DNA from: RAM1 sp050247515
GTDB taxonomy: Bacteria > Pseudomonadota > Gammaproteobacteria > Burkholderiales > Burkholderiaceae_C
Direction of reading: 5' to 3'
Assembly (NCBI GenBank): GCA_050247515.1
Contig: JBFWUB010000003.1
Coordinates: 62,001-126,000 of the forward strand
Length of the DNA stretch: 64,000 bases
Shown here: one piece after another, positions 33,594 through 42,694 of the stretch
How the letters are laid out: each line of letters starts with the position of its first letter
How positions within the stretch are numbered: the first letter of the stretch is position 1
Program-made: the position numbers and the translations under genes
Notes under the pieces: generated by a model
What the model was told of the DNA's origin: nothing
The model's database searches: none
The model's input: only the letters and a program-made list of their open reading frames with translations

Positions 33594-34538
33594 CTACTCT
33601 ACACGGTGACGCTCCAGCAGCGCCGTTCGCGTGGCCTGGCTTTCCAGCTGGCCCAGCCACCATTGCAGCGCGCGGCCCTGGGCAGTGCCGGCGCCGGTGC
33701 CCCGCCAGGCGTAGCCCACGCGCACGATGCGCGGCGGGCGCTCCACCCGGCGGGCCACCAGCCGGCCGGCTTCCAGGTAAGGCCGCGCCATCGGCTCGGG
33801 CAGGAAGCCGCAACCCAGCCCACGCAGCTGCGCGTCCAGCTTGGCGGCCATGCCGGGCACGGTGAACACGTCCTGCCCGCCCAGCAGACCGATGGTGACC
33901 CCGCGGCCACGCTGCACCGAATCGGCCACCGCCACGGCGCGGTGCTTTTGCAGCAGCGCGTCGCGCAGCGGCTCGGGCTGCGTGGCCAGCGGGTGGTGGG
34001 GCGCGACGGCAAACACGAATGAAAGTCCCCCCAGCGGCTTGCCGTGGATGCCGGCGGCGTTGCCGGATTCCAGGCTGACACCCAGGGCCAGGTCGGCCTG
34101 GCCGGAGGTGAGTGCTTCCAGCGTGCCGCTCAGTGTTTCGTGGCGGATACGCAGCTGGGTGGGTGGCGACAGCGCAAAAAAGGCCTGGGCCAGCTCCATC
34201 AGCGTGCCGCGCGAAATAACGCTGTCGGCGGCAATGGTGAACTGCGGCTCCCAGCCGGTGGCCACGCGGCGCACGCGGTTGGCCACGGCGTCGATGTCGT
34301 CCAGCAGCCGCGCGCCCTCGCGCAGCAACTCGGCGCCGGCCTCGGTCAGGCGGGCCTGGCGCGAGCTGCGGTCAAACAGCAAAACGTCCAGCGCGTCCTC
34401 GATCTGGCGCACCCGGTAGGTCACGGCGCTGGGCACCAGGCCCAGCTCGCGCGCGGCGGCGGCAAAGCTGCCGCTGTCGGCCACCGTCTGCAGCAGGCCG
34501 AGCGCGTCGGGTGTTAATACGTTGCGTGCGCTTTGCAT
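33594..34538 (-). CDS. LysR-family regulator divergent from the pirin operon
   Basis: 314 residues. The DNA-binding domain is TPDALGLLQTVADSGSFAAA, ELGLVPSAVTYRVRQIEDAL, LLFDRSSRQARLTEAG; the co-inducer domain follows (FTIAADSVISRGTLMELAQA, ADLALGVSLESGNAAG). By position it probably regulates the pirin-DoxX-WrbA genes starting 122 bases away on the other strand, through the palindrome at 34554-34570. The inducer is unknown. Confidence 0.9.
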   Translation of the reverse strand: MQSARNVLTPDALGLLQTVADSGSFAAAARELGLVPSAVTYRVRQIEDALDVLLFDRSSRQARLTEAGAELLREGARLLDDIDAVANRVRRVATGWEPQFTIAADSVISRGTLMELAQAFFALSPPTQLRIRHETLSGTLEALTSGQADLALGVSLESGNAAGIHGKPLGGLSFVFAVAPHHPLATQPEPLRDALLQKHRAVAVADSVQRGRGVTIGLLGGQDVFTVPGMAAKLDAQLRGLGCGFLPEPMARPYLEAGRLVARRVERPPRIVRVGYAWRGTGAGTAQGRALQWWLGQLESQATRTALLERHRVE

Positions 34539-34553
34539 TTAACGGGTATTTAT

Positions 34554-34570
34554 ATTCGAATTATTTGAAT
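34554..34570. promoter_or_regulatory. Candidate LysR operator between divergent genes
   Basis: ATTCGAATTATTTGAAT is an almost perfect 17-base palindrome containing a T-N11-A LysR box (34556-34568), 16 bases upstream of the regulator ATG. Divergent regulator-target layouts of this kind are the rule for LysR proteins. Confidence 0.6.
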
Positions 34571-34660
34571 GATGCCATCAATTCCGGCTGCTGATCGAGA
34601 CCGCATGCCGACCCTACATTCATGCCCTGACCACGACAGAAACCCACCCAGGAGTTCGAC

Positions 34661-35362
34661 ATGCTCACTCTTCGCAAATCCCAGGACCGCGGCTTCGCCG
34701 ACCATGGCTGGCTCAAGTCGTTCCACAGTTTTTCGTTTGCCGGCTACTACGACCCCCAGCACATGGGCTTTGGCAACCTGCGCGTCATCAACGAAGACCG
34801 CATTGCGCCGGGCACCGGTTTTGGCACGCACGGCCACCGCGACATGGAAATCATCAGCTACGTGCTGCAGGGCAATCTGGCGCACAAGGACACGCTGGGC
34901 AACGTCAAGGGCATCCCGCCTGGCGACGTGCAGCGCATGAGCGCGGGCCGCGGCGTGCAGCACAGCGAGTTCAACCATGCGCCGGACGAGACCACGCATT
35001 TCCTGCAGATCTGGATCGAGCCCAATGTGACGGGCATCCCCGCCAGCTACGAGCAAAAGAGCTTTGCCGACGCTGAAAAGCGCGGCGTGCTGCGCCTGGT
35101 GGCGTCGCCCGACGGCGCCCAGGGCTCGGTCACGATCCATGCGGACGCATCGCTGCGCGCGGGCCTGTTTGACGGCGCTGAATCGGCGCAACTGCCGCTG
35201 GACCCGGCGCGCAAGGCCTATGTGCATCTGGTGCGCGGCGAGCTGGAGGTCAATGGCCAACCGCTGCACACCGGCGACGCGGCATTGATCGAGAACGAGT
35301 CACAACTGACCCTGGCCCACGGCAAGGACGCCGAGGTGCTGGTGTTTGACCTGGCCGCCTGA
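34661..35362 (+). CDS. Pirin-family protein (quercetinase-like)
   Basis: 233 residues from ATG 34661 with AGGAG upstream. The bicupin start is RKSQDRGFADHGWLKSFHSF, and the metal-binding histidines lie in GFGTHGHRDMEIISYVLQG and SAGRGVQHSEFNHAP, a pattern close to YhhW, which oxidises quercetin in vitro. The physiological role is unclear. It starts a plus-strand group (DoxX, WrbA-like, second pirin) divergent from a LysR regulator, suggesting a response to redox-active or phenolic compounds. Confidence 0.93.
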   Translation: MLTLRKSQDRGFADHGWLKSFHSFSFAGYYDPQHMGFGNLRVINEDRIAPGTGFGTHGHRDMEIISYVLQGNLAHKDTLGNVKGIPPGDVQRMSAGRGVQHSEFNHAPDETTHFLQIWIEPNVTGIPASYEQKSFADAEKRGVLRLVASPDGAQGSVTIHADASLRAGLFDGAESAQLPLDPARKAYVHLVRGELEVNGQPLHTGDAALIENESQLTLAHGKDAEVLVFDLAA

Positions 35363-35394
35363 TCTTTTTTTATCCAACCGAGGAGCTTTTTTCC

Positions 35395-35808
35395 ATGAAT
35401 CCGTCCGTCTCCACCCAGAACACGCTGGCCCTGATTGGCCGCGCGCTGATTGCCCTGCTGTTCGTGCCCGCGGGCTTCAGCAAGATTGCCGCCTTTGCCG
35501 GCGTTACCGGCTACATCGCCTCCAAAGGCGTGCCGCTGCCTGCCGTGGCGGCGGCCATTGCCATTGCGGTGGAACTGGGCCTGGGCCTGCTGGTGCTGGT
35601 GGGCTGGCAGACACGGTGGGCGGCGCTGGCCATTGCCGTGTTCACCGTGGTGATCACCTTCATCTTCCATGCGTTCTGGTCGGTGCCGGCCGAGCAGGTC
35701 ATGCAGCAGCAACAGGCCTTCTTCAAGAACATCGCCGTGGTGGGTGGCCTGCTGGCGCTGGTGGCCTTTGGCCCCGGCGGCTTCAGCCTGGACGCCCGGC
35801 GCAAGTGA
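35395..35808 (+). CDS. DoxX-family membrane protein
   Basis: 137 residues with four membrane helices: LALIGRALIALLFVPAGFSKI (shortened here), AVAAAIAIAVELGLGLLVLV, ALAIAVFTVVITFIFHAFW and the C-terminal NIAVVGGLLALVAFGP. The loop GFSKIAAFAGVTGYIASKGVP is the DoxX hallmark. DoxX-like proteins occur with redox enzymes, and the biochemical role is not settled. AGGAGC lies upstream of ATG 35395, and the gap to the pirin gene is 32 bases, so it is co-transcribed. Confidence 0.9.
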   Translation: MNPSVSTQNTLALIGRALIALLFVPAGFSKIAAFAGVTGYIASKGVPLPAVAAAIAIAVELGLGLLVLVGWQTRWAALAIAVFTVVITFIFHAFWSVPAEQVMQQQQAFFKNIAVVGGLLALVAFGPGGFSLDARRK

Positions 35809-35847
35809 CTTCCCTTCGCCTTTTTTTCAACTCCCGAGAAAACTGAC

Positions 35848-36402
35848 ATGACCCAGACCGTTGTTGTTTACCACTCTGGCTACGGCCACACCCAGCGCAT
35901 GGCCCAGGCCGTGGCCGAAGGCGCAGGCGCGCAGCTTCTGGCCATCGACGCCGAAGGCAACCTGCCCGAAGGCGGCTGGGAAGCGCTGGCCGCAGCCGAC
36001 GCCATCATCTTCGGCAGCCCCACCTACATGGGCAGCGTGAGCTGGCAGTTCAAGAAATTTGCCGACGCATCGTCCAAGGTGTGGTTTGCCCAGGGCTGGA
36101 AAGACAAGGTGGCCGCTGGCTTTACCAACAGCGCTGGCATGAACGGCGACAAGCAGGGCACGCTGACCACGCTGTTCACCCTGGCCATGCAGCACGCGAT
36201 GATCTGGGTCAGCCAGGGCCTGATGCCATCCAACACCAAGGCCGCCCGGCGCGACGACGTGAACTACCTGGTCTCGTACAGCGGCGCCATCGCGCAGTCG
36301 CCTTCGGACAGCGGCGCCAATGACATGGCCGCGGGCGACCTGGAGACGGCCCGGCTGTTCGGCAAGCGCGTGGCCGATGTTGCGGCCCGCATGCGCGGCT
36401 GA
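35848..36402 (+). CDS. WrbA/flavodoxin-like NAD(P)H:quinone oxidoreductase
   Basis: 184 residues from ATG 35848. The flavin-phosphate loop is VVVYHSGYGHTQRMAQAVAE, followed by ADAIIFGSPTYMGSVSWQFK and AAGFTNSAGMNGDKQGTLTT, all typical of the WrbA/flavodoxin_2 group that reduces quinones by two electrons. It fits a quinone or phenolic stress role for the pirin operon. It is 39 bases behind doxX. Confidence 0.88.
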   Translation: MTQTVVVYHSGYGHTQRMAQAVAEGAGAQLLAIDAEGNLPEGGWEALAAADAIIFGSPTYMGSVSWQFKKFADASSKVWFAQGWKDKVAAGFTNSAGMNGDKQGTLTTLFTLAMQHAMIWVSQGLMPSNTKAARRDDVNYLVSYSGAIAQSPSDSGANDMAAGDLETARLFGKRVADVAARMRG

Positions 36403-36439
36403 TACGCTGGCCAGATTGCGTTTTCACGGGGCAACCGCC

Positions 36440-37327
36440 ATGGGCATTGATGACATCCTGAACGGCCACACCAAAGACCTGGGCGGCGGCTTTGTCGTGC
36501 GCAGGCTGTTGCCGGCGGCACGCCGCCGCCCGGTCGGGCCGTTCATCTTCTTTGACCATTTCGGCCCGGCCACCGAGCGTCCCCAGGACAACCACGACGT
36601 GCGGCCCCACCCGCACATCGGCCTGGCCACGGTGACCTACTTGTTCGATGGCGCGATGATGCACCGCGACAGCCTGGGTGTGGTGCAGCGGATTGAGCCC
36701 GGCGCCATCAACTGGATGACGGCGGGGCGCGGCATCGCGCATTCCGAGCGCAAGCCCGAAGACCTGCGGGGCAGCACCTATGTGAACCACGGCCTGCAGC
36801 TGTGGGCGGCCCTGCCCCGCGAGTTTGAAGAGGTGGAGCCCTCGTTTGCCCACACACCGGCGGCGGACCTCCCCGAGCTGGTGGTGGACGGCGCCACGGT
36901 GCGCGTGCTGATCGGCGAAGCCTTTGGCCGCCGGTCGCCGGTGGCCACGTTCTCGCAGACGCTGTACCTGGACGTGCGGTTGCCGGCGGGGACGGTGTTG
37001 CAGCTGCCGCCGGTGTGCGCGGAACTGGCGGTGTATGCGGTGGACGGCCCGCTGGTGGTGGACGGCAACACGCAGTCGGCGCTGACCATGGCCGTGCTGA
37101 CGCCGGGCGTGGTGAGCACCCTGGCCGCGCCCGACGCCGCTGCCCGCTTCGTGGTAATTGGCGGCGAGCCGCTGGATGCACCGCGCCACATGTGGTGGAA
37201 CTTCGTCTCCAGCCGCAAGGAGCGCATCGTGCAGGCGGCCGATGATTGGGAAGCGGGCCGCTTTGCGCCCGTGCCCGGTGAAACCGAGTTCATCCCTTTG
37301 CCTGAGCGGCACTTCACGGCTTCCTGA
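36440..37327 (+). CDS. Second pirin-family protein
   Basis: 295 residues from ATG 36440. The pirin cupin blocks are visible: GPFIFFDHFGPATERPQDNH, VRPHPHIGLATVTYLFDGAM, and TAGRGIAHSERKP, with the metal-binding histidines in HPHIGL and AHSE, and the C-terminal EPLDAPRHMWWNFVSSRKER. It belongs to a longer pirin subfamily than the one at 34661, so the two are paralogues of different branches, not a recent tandem duplication. It follows the WrbA-like gene by 37 bases. A frame opening at 36320 overlaps that gene and is rejected. Confidence 0.92.
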   Translation: MGIDDILNGHTKDLGGGFVVRRLLPAARRRPVGPFIFFDHFGPATERPQDNHDVRPHPHIGLATVTYLFDGAMMHRDSLGVVQRIEPGAINWMTAGRGIAHSERKPEDLRGSTYVNHGLQLWAALPREFEEVEPSFAHTPAADLPELVVDGATVRVLIGEAFGRRSPVATFSQTLYLDVRLPAGTVLQLPPVCAELAVYAVDGPLVVDGNTQSALTMAVLTPGVVSTLAAPDAAARFVVIGGEPLDAPRHMWWNFVSSRKERIVQAADDWEAGRFAPVPGETEFIPLPERHFTAS

Positions 37328-37355
37328 ACCCGACGAAGGTCCGTACCATGCGGGC

Positions 37356-38051
37356 ATGAAAGTTCTTGCCATCCTGCCCTGGTACGACTGGGCCGCTGTC
37401 ATCTGGTTCTTTGCGTCCTGGTCGGGCTATGCCTGGTTCGCGCGGCACCGGGGCGAGCGCCATGCATCGCTGCTGCAGACCACCAACCGCTACCGGCGCT
37501 ACTGGATGCTGCAGGCCACCGCGCGCGACCCGCGCGTGCTGGACGGCATCATCACCCAGACGCTCTCGACCAGCCCGTCGTTTTTTGCGTCCACCACCAT
37601 CATCATCATCGGCGGCCTGCTGGCCCTGCTGGGCACGACCGACAAGGCCGCAGACTTTGTGCGCGAAATCCCGTTCGCCGTGCGCACCACCATGCTGGTG
37701 TTCGACCTCAAGGTGCTGGTGCTGCTGGCCATCTTTGTCTATGCGTTCTTCCGTTTCAGCTGGTCCATGCGGCAGTACACCTTTGCGGCGCTGGTGATCG
37801 GCTCCATGCCCGACCCGAAGGACTTTGACAGCGGCAAGTTTGACCGCACCCACTTTGCCGACCGGGCTGGGACACTCTTGGGAATGGCTGCGGAGACCTT
37901 CAACGACGGGGTGCGGGCTTACTACTTTGCTTTTGCTGCGATCGCTTGGTTTTTTTCGCCGCTTGCCTTTGCTCTGGCTGCGGGAATGGTGGTGCTGATT
38001 TTGTACAGCCGGGAGTATCGGTCTGAGGTGTTGCACGTTTTGCGGGACTGA
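37356..38051 (+). CDS. DUF599 membrane protein
   Basis: 231 residues from ATG 37356, preceded at 7 bases by TACCAT, so possibly leaderless. The DUF599 pattern is seen: opening helix ILPWYDWAAVIWFFASWSGY, the segment RRYWMLQATARDPRVLDGII, helix FFASTTIIIIGGLLALLGTT, then LKVLVLLAIFVYAFFRFSWS and a late RAYYFAFAAIAWFFSPLAFA. Four membrane helices in all. The function of the family is unknown. It has its own start signals and is not clearly part of the pirin operon. Confidence 0.85.
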   Translation: MKVLAILPWYDWAAVIWFFASWSGYAWFARHRGERHASLLQTTNRYRRYWMLQATARDPRVLDGIITQTLSTSPSFFASTTIIIIGGLLALLGTTDKAADFVREIPFAVRTTMLVFDLKVLVLLAIFVYAFFRFSWSMRQYTFAALVIGSMPDPKDFDSGKFDRTHFADRAGTLLGMAAETFNDGVRAYYFAFAAIAWFFSPLAFALAAGMVVLILYSREYRSEVLHVLRD

Positions 38052-38079
38052 GTTTTTTGGCCCGCGGGTTGGCGCTGAC

Positions 38080-38153
38080 GGTGCCCGGCTCCGCGAATGT
38101 CCTCCGGACCGGCTTCGCCGGCCCTCCCCCTTTATTTCGCTGCGCCGGGCACC
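38080..38153 (+). repeat. Palindromic intergenic repeat, copy 1
   Basis: A 74-base element bounded by perfect inverted ends GGTGCCCGGC and GCCGGGCACC. Inside are TCCGCGAATGTCC, a small hairpin CCGGCTTCGCCGG and CTTTATTTCGCTGCG. The same modules recur, in reverse orientation, at 38227-38294. It is intergenic and non-coding. Confidence 0.8.
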
Positions 38154-38226
38154 ATCACCACCAACCCGCTACGTGGTGGCGTGCAACCGGTGACGTGCAG
38201 CTGTGTTGGCGGGATCAGGTGGGTGG

Positions 38227-38294
38227 GGTGCTCTGCGCAGCGAAATAAAGGAGGAGGGGCGAAGCCCCGGGGGACATTCGCGGAGCAGAGTACC
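38227..38294 (-). repeat. Palindromic intergenic repeat, copy 2 (inverted)
   Basis: A 68-base reverse-orientation copy of the element at 38080-38153. Its ends are GGTGCTCTGC and GCAGAGTACC, so the end sequences differ from copy 1 while still pairing with each other (one G-T exception). It has the same interior modules (hairpin GGGGCGAAGCCCC). The 73 bases between the copies (38154-38226) contain no gene. The pair can form either two small cruciforms or one long stem. Confidence 0.8.
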
Positions 38295-38325
38295 CCGCAC
38301 GCCTGATCCAGAACAAGCGCAGGCC

Positions 38326-39069
38326 CTAAACGGAAGTTCGGGTAGCAGCCAACGAAGGATCCAACGCCTCCCGCTCGTCAAACACAAAACAGTTGCCCTT
38401 GAAGTGCGCTCCACCCGTTTCCTCAAAGTACTTGAGGATGCCGCCGTCCAGCTGGTAGACGTTCTCCAGCCCCGCCTCGCGCATGTAGATGGCCGCTTTT
38501 TCACAGCGGATGCCGCCGGTGCAAAAGCTCACCACGGTCTTGCCGGCAAGGTCTGCCTTGTGCGCCTGCAGCGCATCGGGAAATTCGGTGAACTTGCTGA
38601 TCCGCCAGTCGATCGCGTTGTCAAACGTGCCGTGGTCCACTTCAAACGCATTGCGCGTGTCCAGCGTGACCACGGGGCGGCCCGCGTCGTCATGGCCCTG
38701 GTCCAGCCAGCGCTTGACGGTGGCGCTGTCCACCGCCGGTGCACGGCCACTGGCGGGCTGGATGGCCGGGTGGTTCATGCGGATGATCTCGCGCTTGACC
38801 TTGACCAGCAGTTTGCCGAAGGGTTGCGTGGCGGACCAGCTCTCCTTGGGCGCGAGGTCGGCAAAGCGCGTGTCGGTGGCCAGCTGCCGCACAAAGCTGC
38901 GCACCGCGTCGGCCGTGCCGGCCAGGAACAGGTTGATGCCTTCCTCGGCCAGCAGCACCGTGCCCTTGAGCCCCAGCGCGAGGGCCCGGTCATACAGCGT
39001 GGCGCGCAAGGCGGCCGTGTCATGCAGCGGGACGAATTTGTAAGCGGAAATATTCAGGATGGCGTTCAC
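38326..39069 (-). CDS. trhO: tRNA uridine(34) hydroxylase (rhodanese domain)
   Basis: 247 residues starting at GTG 39069. The N-terminal acylphosphatase-like part is LYDRALALGLKGTVLLAEEG and INLFLAGTADAVRSF; the rhodanese part has VVTLDTRNAFEVDHGTFDNA and the active-site cysteine in VVSFCTGGIRCEKAAIYM. This is the YceA/TrhO family, which makes 5-hydroxyuridine in tRNA wobble positions. It diverges from dnaE with 52 bases between starts. Confidence 0.93.
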   Translation of the reverse strand: MNAILNISAYKFVPLHDTAALRATLYDRALALGLKGTVLLAEEGINLFLAGTADAVRSFVRQLATDTRFADLAPKESWSATQPFGKLLVKVKREIIRMNHPAIQPASGRAPAVDSATVKRWLDQGHDDAGRPVVTLDTRNAFEVDHGTFDNAIDWRISKFTEFPDALQAHKADLAGKTVVSFCTGGIRCEKAAIYMREAGLENVYQLDGGILKYFEETGGAHFKGNCFVFDEREALDPSLAATRTSV

Positions 39070-39109
39070 ACCCGCGATTTTAAGAAGGTGTCAAGCGCTC
39101 TTCATTTCC

Positions 39110-39115
39110 TACAAT
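39110..39115 (+). promoter_or_regulatory. -10 element of dnaE with leaderless start
   Basis: TACAAT lies exactly 6 bases before the dnaE ATG, so transcription would begin at or within a base of the start codon. No strong -35 hexamer is seen. The same layout occurs at 24424-24437 and, with GTG, at 31593. Confidence 0.5.
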
Positions 39116-39121
39116 GACCGC

Positions 39122-42100
39122 ATGTTTGTCCATCTGCGCCTGCACACCGAATTTTCCGTCGTTGACGGCACCAACCGCGTTGACGATATCGTGAAGGCCG
39201 CCGCGGCCGATGGTCAGCCCGCGCTGGCCATCACCGACCTGAACAACCTGTTTGGCGCGATCAAGTTCTACAAGGAAGCGCGGGGCAAGGGCGTCAAGCC
39301 GCTGATCGGCGCCGAGGTGATGGTGCAGGGCCTGGCCAAGGACCCGGCCCAGCTGTCGCGCATCATCGTGCTGGTGCAGGGCCGCCAGGGTTACCTGAAC
39401 CTGTGCGAGCTGCTGGCGCGGGGCTGGACGCAGAACGTGGTCAAGGCCCAGGCGGTGTGCAAGCCCGCCTGGCTGCAGGAGCTGGGCGAGGGCCTGATCG
39501 TGCTGTCGGGCGCGCAGGCCGGCCCCGTGGGCCAGGCGCTGGTGCAGGGCGACGAAGCCCGCGCGGCCGAGGTGGCGCTGCAGCTGGCGTCCATGTTCCC
39601 GCACCGCTTTTACATCGAGCTGCAGCGCGCGGGCCGTGCGGATGACGAGGCCCATGTGACGGCGGCGGTGCAGCTGGCCGCGCGGCTGAAGCTGCCGGTG
39701 GTGGCCACCCACCCGGTGCAGTTCACGCTGGAAGACGATTACGAGGCGCACGAGGCGCGCGTGTGCATTTCCGAAGGCGAGATCCTGGGCAACCAGCGGC
39801 GTGTGCGCAAGTTCACGCGCGAACAGTATTTCAAGTCGGCCGCGCAGATGCAGGCCCTGTTTGCAGATGTGCCGTCGGCCATTGCCAACACGGCCGAAAT
39901 CGCCCGCCGCTGCAGCCTGACGCTGGAGCTGGGCAAGCCCCGGCTGCCGGATTTCCCCACGCCCAACGGCATGCCCATTGAGGAGTACTTCCGCTTTGCC
40001 TCGCACGAGGGCCTGAAGGAGCGCATGCTGCGGCTGTACCCCGACGCGGCGCAGCGCGAACGCGAGATGCCGCGCTATGTACAGCGGCTGGAGTTCGAGA
40101 TCAGCACCATTCTCAAGATGGGCTTTCCCGGCTACTTCCTGATCGTGGGTGACTTCATCAACTGGGCCAAGGCCAACGGCTGCCCGGTGGGCCCGGGCCG
40201 GGGCTCGGGCGCCGGCTCGCTGGTGGCGTATTCGCTCAAGATCACCGACCTGGACCCGCTGCAGTACAACCTGCTGTTCGAGCGTTTCCTGAACCCCGAG
40301 CGGGTGTCCATGCCCGACTTCGACATCGACTTCTGCCAGACCAACCGCAACCTGGTGATTGATTACGTCAAGGACAAGTACGGCAAGAACGCGGTGAGCC
40401 AGATTGCCACCTTCGGCACCATGGCCGCGCGCGCGGCCATCCGCGACGTGGGCCGCGTGCTGGACATGAGCTACACCTTCTGCGACGGCATCAGCAAGCT
40501 CATCCCCAACAAGCCGGGCCAGCACATCACGATTGACGGCGCGCTGAAGGTCGAGCCCCTGCTGGCCGAGCGGCTGGAAAAGGAAGACGACGTCAAGACG
40601 CTGCTGGCGCTGGCGCAAAAGCTCGAGGGCATGACCCGCAACGTGGGCATGCACGCGGGCGGTGTGCTGATCGCCCCGGGCAAGCTCACCGACTTCACGC
40701 CGCTGTACCAGCAGCCCGGCAGTGATTCGGCCGTGAGCCAGTACGACAAGGACGATGTGGAGGCAGCGGGCCTGGTGAAGTTCGACTTTCTGGGCCTGGC
40801 GACGCTGACCATCCTGGAGATCGCCAAGGAGTTCATCGTCGCGCGCCACAAGGGCCAGGAGAACTTTGCCTTTGAAGACATTCCGCTGGACGATGCGCAG
40901 ACCTACAAGCTGTTTTCCGACGGCAAGACCGAGGCTGTGTTCCAGTTTGAAAGCCGCGGGATGCAGGGCATGCTGCGCGACGCGCGGCCCACGCGGCTGG
41001 AGGACCTGATCGCGCTGAACGCGCTGTACCGCCCCGGCCCCATGGACCTGATCCCCAGCTTTGTGGCGCGCAAGCACGGCCGTGAAGAGGTGGAGTACCC
41101 GCACCCGGCGGTGGCCCAGATGCTGAGCGAGACCTACGGCATCATGGTCTACCAGGAGCAGGTGATGCAGACCGCGCAGATCCTGGGTGGCTACAGCCTG
41201 GGTGGCGCGGATTTGCTGCGCCGCGCCATGGGCAAGAAAAAGGCCGACGAGATGGCCGAGCACCGCGAGAAGTTCCGCGCCGGTGCACAGGCTACGCACA
41301 ACATCCCGCAGGACAAGGCCGATGAAATCTTCGACCTGATGGAGAAGTTCGCGGGCTACGGCTTCAACAAGTCGCACGCCGCCGCCTATTCCCTTTTGGC
41401 CTACCACACGGGCTGGCTCAAGGTGCACTACACGGCCGAGTTCTTCTGCGCCAACATGACCGTGGAAATGGACAACACCGACAAGCTCAAGGTGCTGTTC
41501 GAGGACGCCGTCAAGAATTTTGGCCTGACCTTCGAGCCGCCCGACGTCAATCGCGGCAACTACCGCTTTGAGCCGATGTCCGACAAGGTAATCCGCTATG
41601 GCCTGGGCGCCGTCAAGGGCACGGGCCAGCAGGCGATTGAAGCCATCGTGCGTGCGCGGGAGGAAGGTGGCGCGTTCACCAGCCTGTACGACTTCTGCGT
41701 GCGCGTGGACCGCACCCGCATCAACAAGCGCACGGTCGAGGCCCTGATCAAGGCCGGCGCTTTTGACACGCTGCAGCTCAACCGCGCATCGCTGGTTGCG
41801 TCCATCGACCGCGCCTTTGAATTTGCCAGCACCACCGAGGCCAATGCCAACCAGGGCGGCCTGTTTGACATGGGTGACAGCCACGCCGCCAGCACGCAGG
41901 AGCCCGAGCTGGTCGAGGCCATGCCCTGGGGGGTGAAGGAGCGGCTCACGTTCGAGAAGACGGCCGTGGGCTTTTACCTGTCGGGCCACCTTTTTGACGA
42001 GGTGTCGCAGGAGGTGCGCCGCTTCGTCAGGCGCGAGATCGGGGAACTCATCGACAGCCGCGAGCCGCAGCTGCTGGCCGGCATCGTCAGTGATTTCCGG

Positions 42101-42589
42101 GTGATCAACGGCCAGCGCGGCAAGCTGGCGCTGTTCAAGCTGGACGACAAGTCGGCCACCATTGATGCGCGGGCCGATGAGGCGCTGATCAACGCCAACC
42201 GCAACCTGCTCAAGGAAGACGAGCTCATTATCGTGATGGGCAAGCTGCAGCCGGACCGCTTCTCGGGTGGCCTGCAACTGACCGTGAACCAGGTCTGGGA
42301 CCTGGCCACCGCGCGCTGCCGGTTCGGCAAATACCTGAAGGTCGCCGTCAACGGCAAGGCGCCGGACATCCAGCGCCTGGTGCGCGACTTCCCCGCGCGG
42401 CGCGAGATGACGGAGCAGGGCGAACTGGTGCGCGGCCTGCCCGTGCGCCTGGCTGTGCGGCGCGACGCCGCGACGGCGGAGCTGCAGTTGGGTGATGACG
42501 CAAAGTTCTTTCCGAGCGATGCGGCGCTTGCCAGCTGGATGGCGCAGGCCGATCAGGGATTGGCTCAGATCGTTTACGAATCGGCTTGA
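39122..42589 (+). CDS. dnaE: DNA polymerase III alpha subunit (replicative)
   Basis: 1155 residues from ATG 39122, the normal DnaE1 length. The PHP domain opens MFVHLRLHTEFSVVDGTNRV; the polymerase core has GPGRGSGAGSLVAYSLKITD, MPDFDIDFCQTNRNLVIDYV (catalytic aspartates), RNVGMHAGGVLIAPG, VFQFESRGMQGMLRDARPT, YQEQVMQTAQILGGYSLGGA, then the C-terminal OB-fold and tau-binding region. It is the housekeeping counterpart of DnaE2 at 3267-6593. The open frame extends upstream to 39059, but the extra residues overlap trhO and are not family-like. Confidence 0.97.
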   Translation: MFVHLRLHTEFSVVDGTNRVDDIVKAAAADGQPALAITDLNNLFGAIKFYKEARGKGVKPLIGAEVMVQGLAKDPAQLSRIIVLVQGRQGYLNLCELLARGWTQNVVKAQAVCKPAWLQELGEGLIVLSGAQAGPVGQALVQGDEARAAEVALQLASMFPHRFYIELQRAGRADDEAHVTAAVQLAARLKLPVVATHPVQFTLEDDYEAHEARVCISEGEILGNQRRVRKFTREQYFKSAAQMQALFADVPSAIANTAEIARRCSLTLELGKPRLPDFPTPNGMPIEEYFRFASHEGLKERMLRLYPDAAQREREMPRYVQRLEFEISTILKMGFPGYFLIVGDFINWAKANGCPVGPGRGSGAGSLVAYSLKITDLDPLQYNLLFERFLNPERVSMPDFDIDFCQTNRNLVIDYVKDKYGKNAVSQIATFGTMAARAAIRDVGRVLDMSYTFCDGISKLIPNKPGQHITIDGALKVEPLLAERLEKEDDVKTLLALAQKLEGMTRNVGMHAGGVLIAPGKLTDFTPLYQQPGSDSAVSQYDKDDVEAAGLVKFDFLGLATLTILEIAKEFIVARHKGQENFAFEDIPLDDAQTYKLFSDGKTEAVFQFESRGMQGMLRDARPTRLEDLIALNALYRPGPMDLIPSFVARKHGREEVEYPHPAVAQMLSETYGIMVYQEQVMQTAQILGGYSLGGADLLRRAMGKKKADEMAEHREKFRAGAQATHNIPQDKADEIFDLMEKFAGYGFNKSHAAAYSLLAYHTGWLKVHYTAEFFCANMTVEMDNTDKLKVLFEDAVKNFGLTFEPPDVNRGNYRFEPMSDKVIRYGLGAVKGTGQQAIEAIVRAREEGGAFTSLYDFCVRVDRTRINKRTVEALIKAGAFDTLQLNRASLVASIDRAFEFASTTEANANQGGLFDMGDSHAASTQEPELVEAMPWGVKERLTFEKTAVGFYLSGHLFDEVSQEVRRFVRREIGELIDSREPQLLAGIVSDFRVINGQRGKLALFKLDDKSATIDARADEALINANRNLLKEDELIIVMGKLQPDRFSGGLQLTVNQVWDLATARCRFGKYLKVAVNGKAPDIQRLVRDFPARREMTEQGELVRGLPVRLAVRRDAATAELQLGDDAKFFPSDAALASWMAQADQGLAQIVYESA

Positions 42590-42694
42590 ATAGCCCATCC
42601 CGTCCTTGCAGCAGCACTGTTGGCACGCGACGGTTCAGCAGCGAGACCTCTGGAGATCGTGACCAGTGGCGTACAAAAACAAAATCAGAACGGC

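Noticed and set aside
39080..42598. A 1172-codon open frame antisense to dnaE
   Set aside because: It covers the whole of dnaE on the other strand, is rich in His/Gln/Leu/Ala, and is the expected by-product of strong third-position GC bias.
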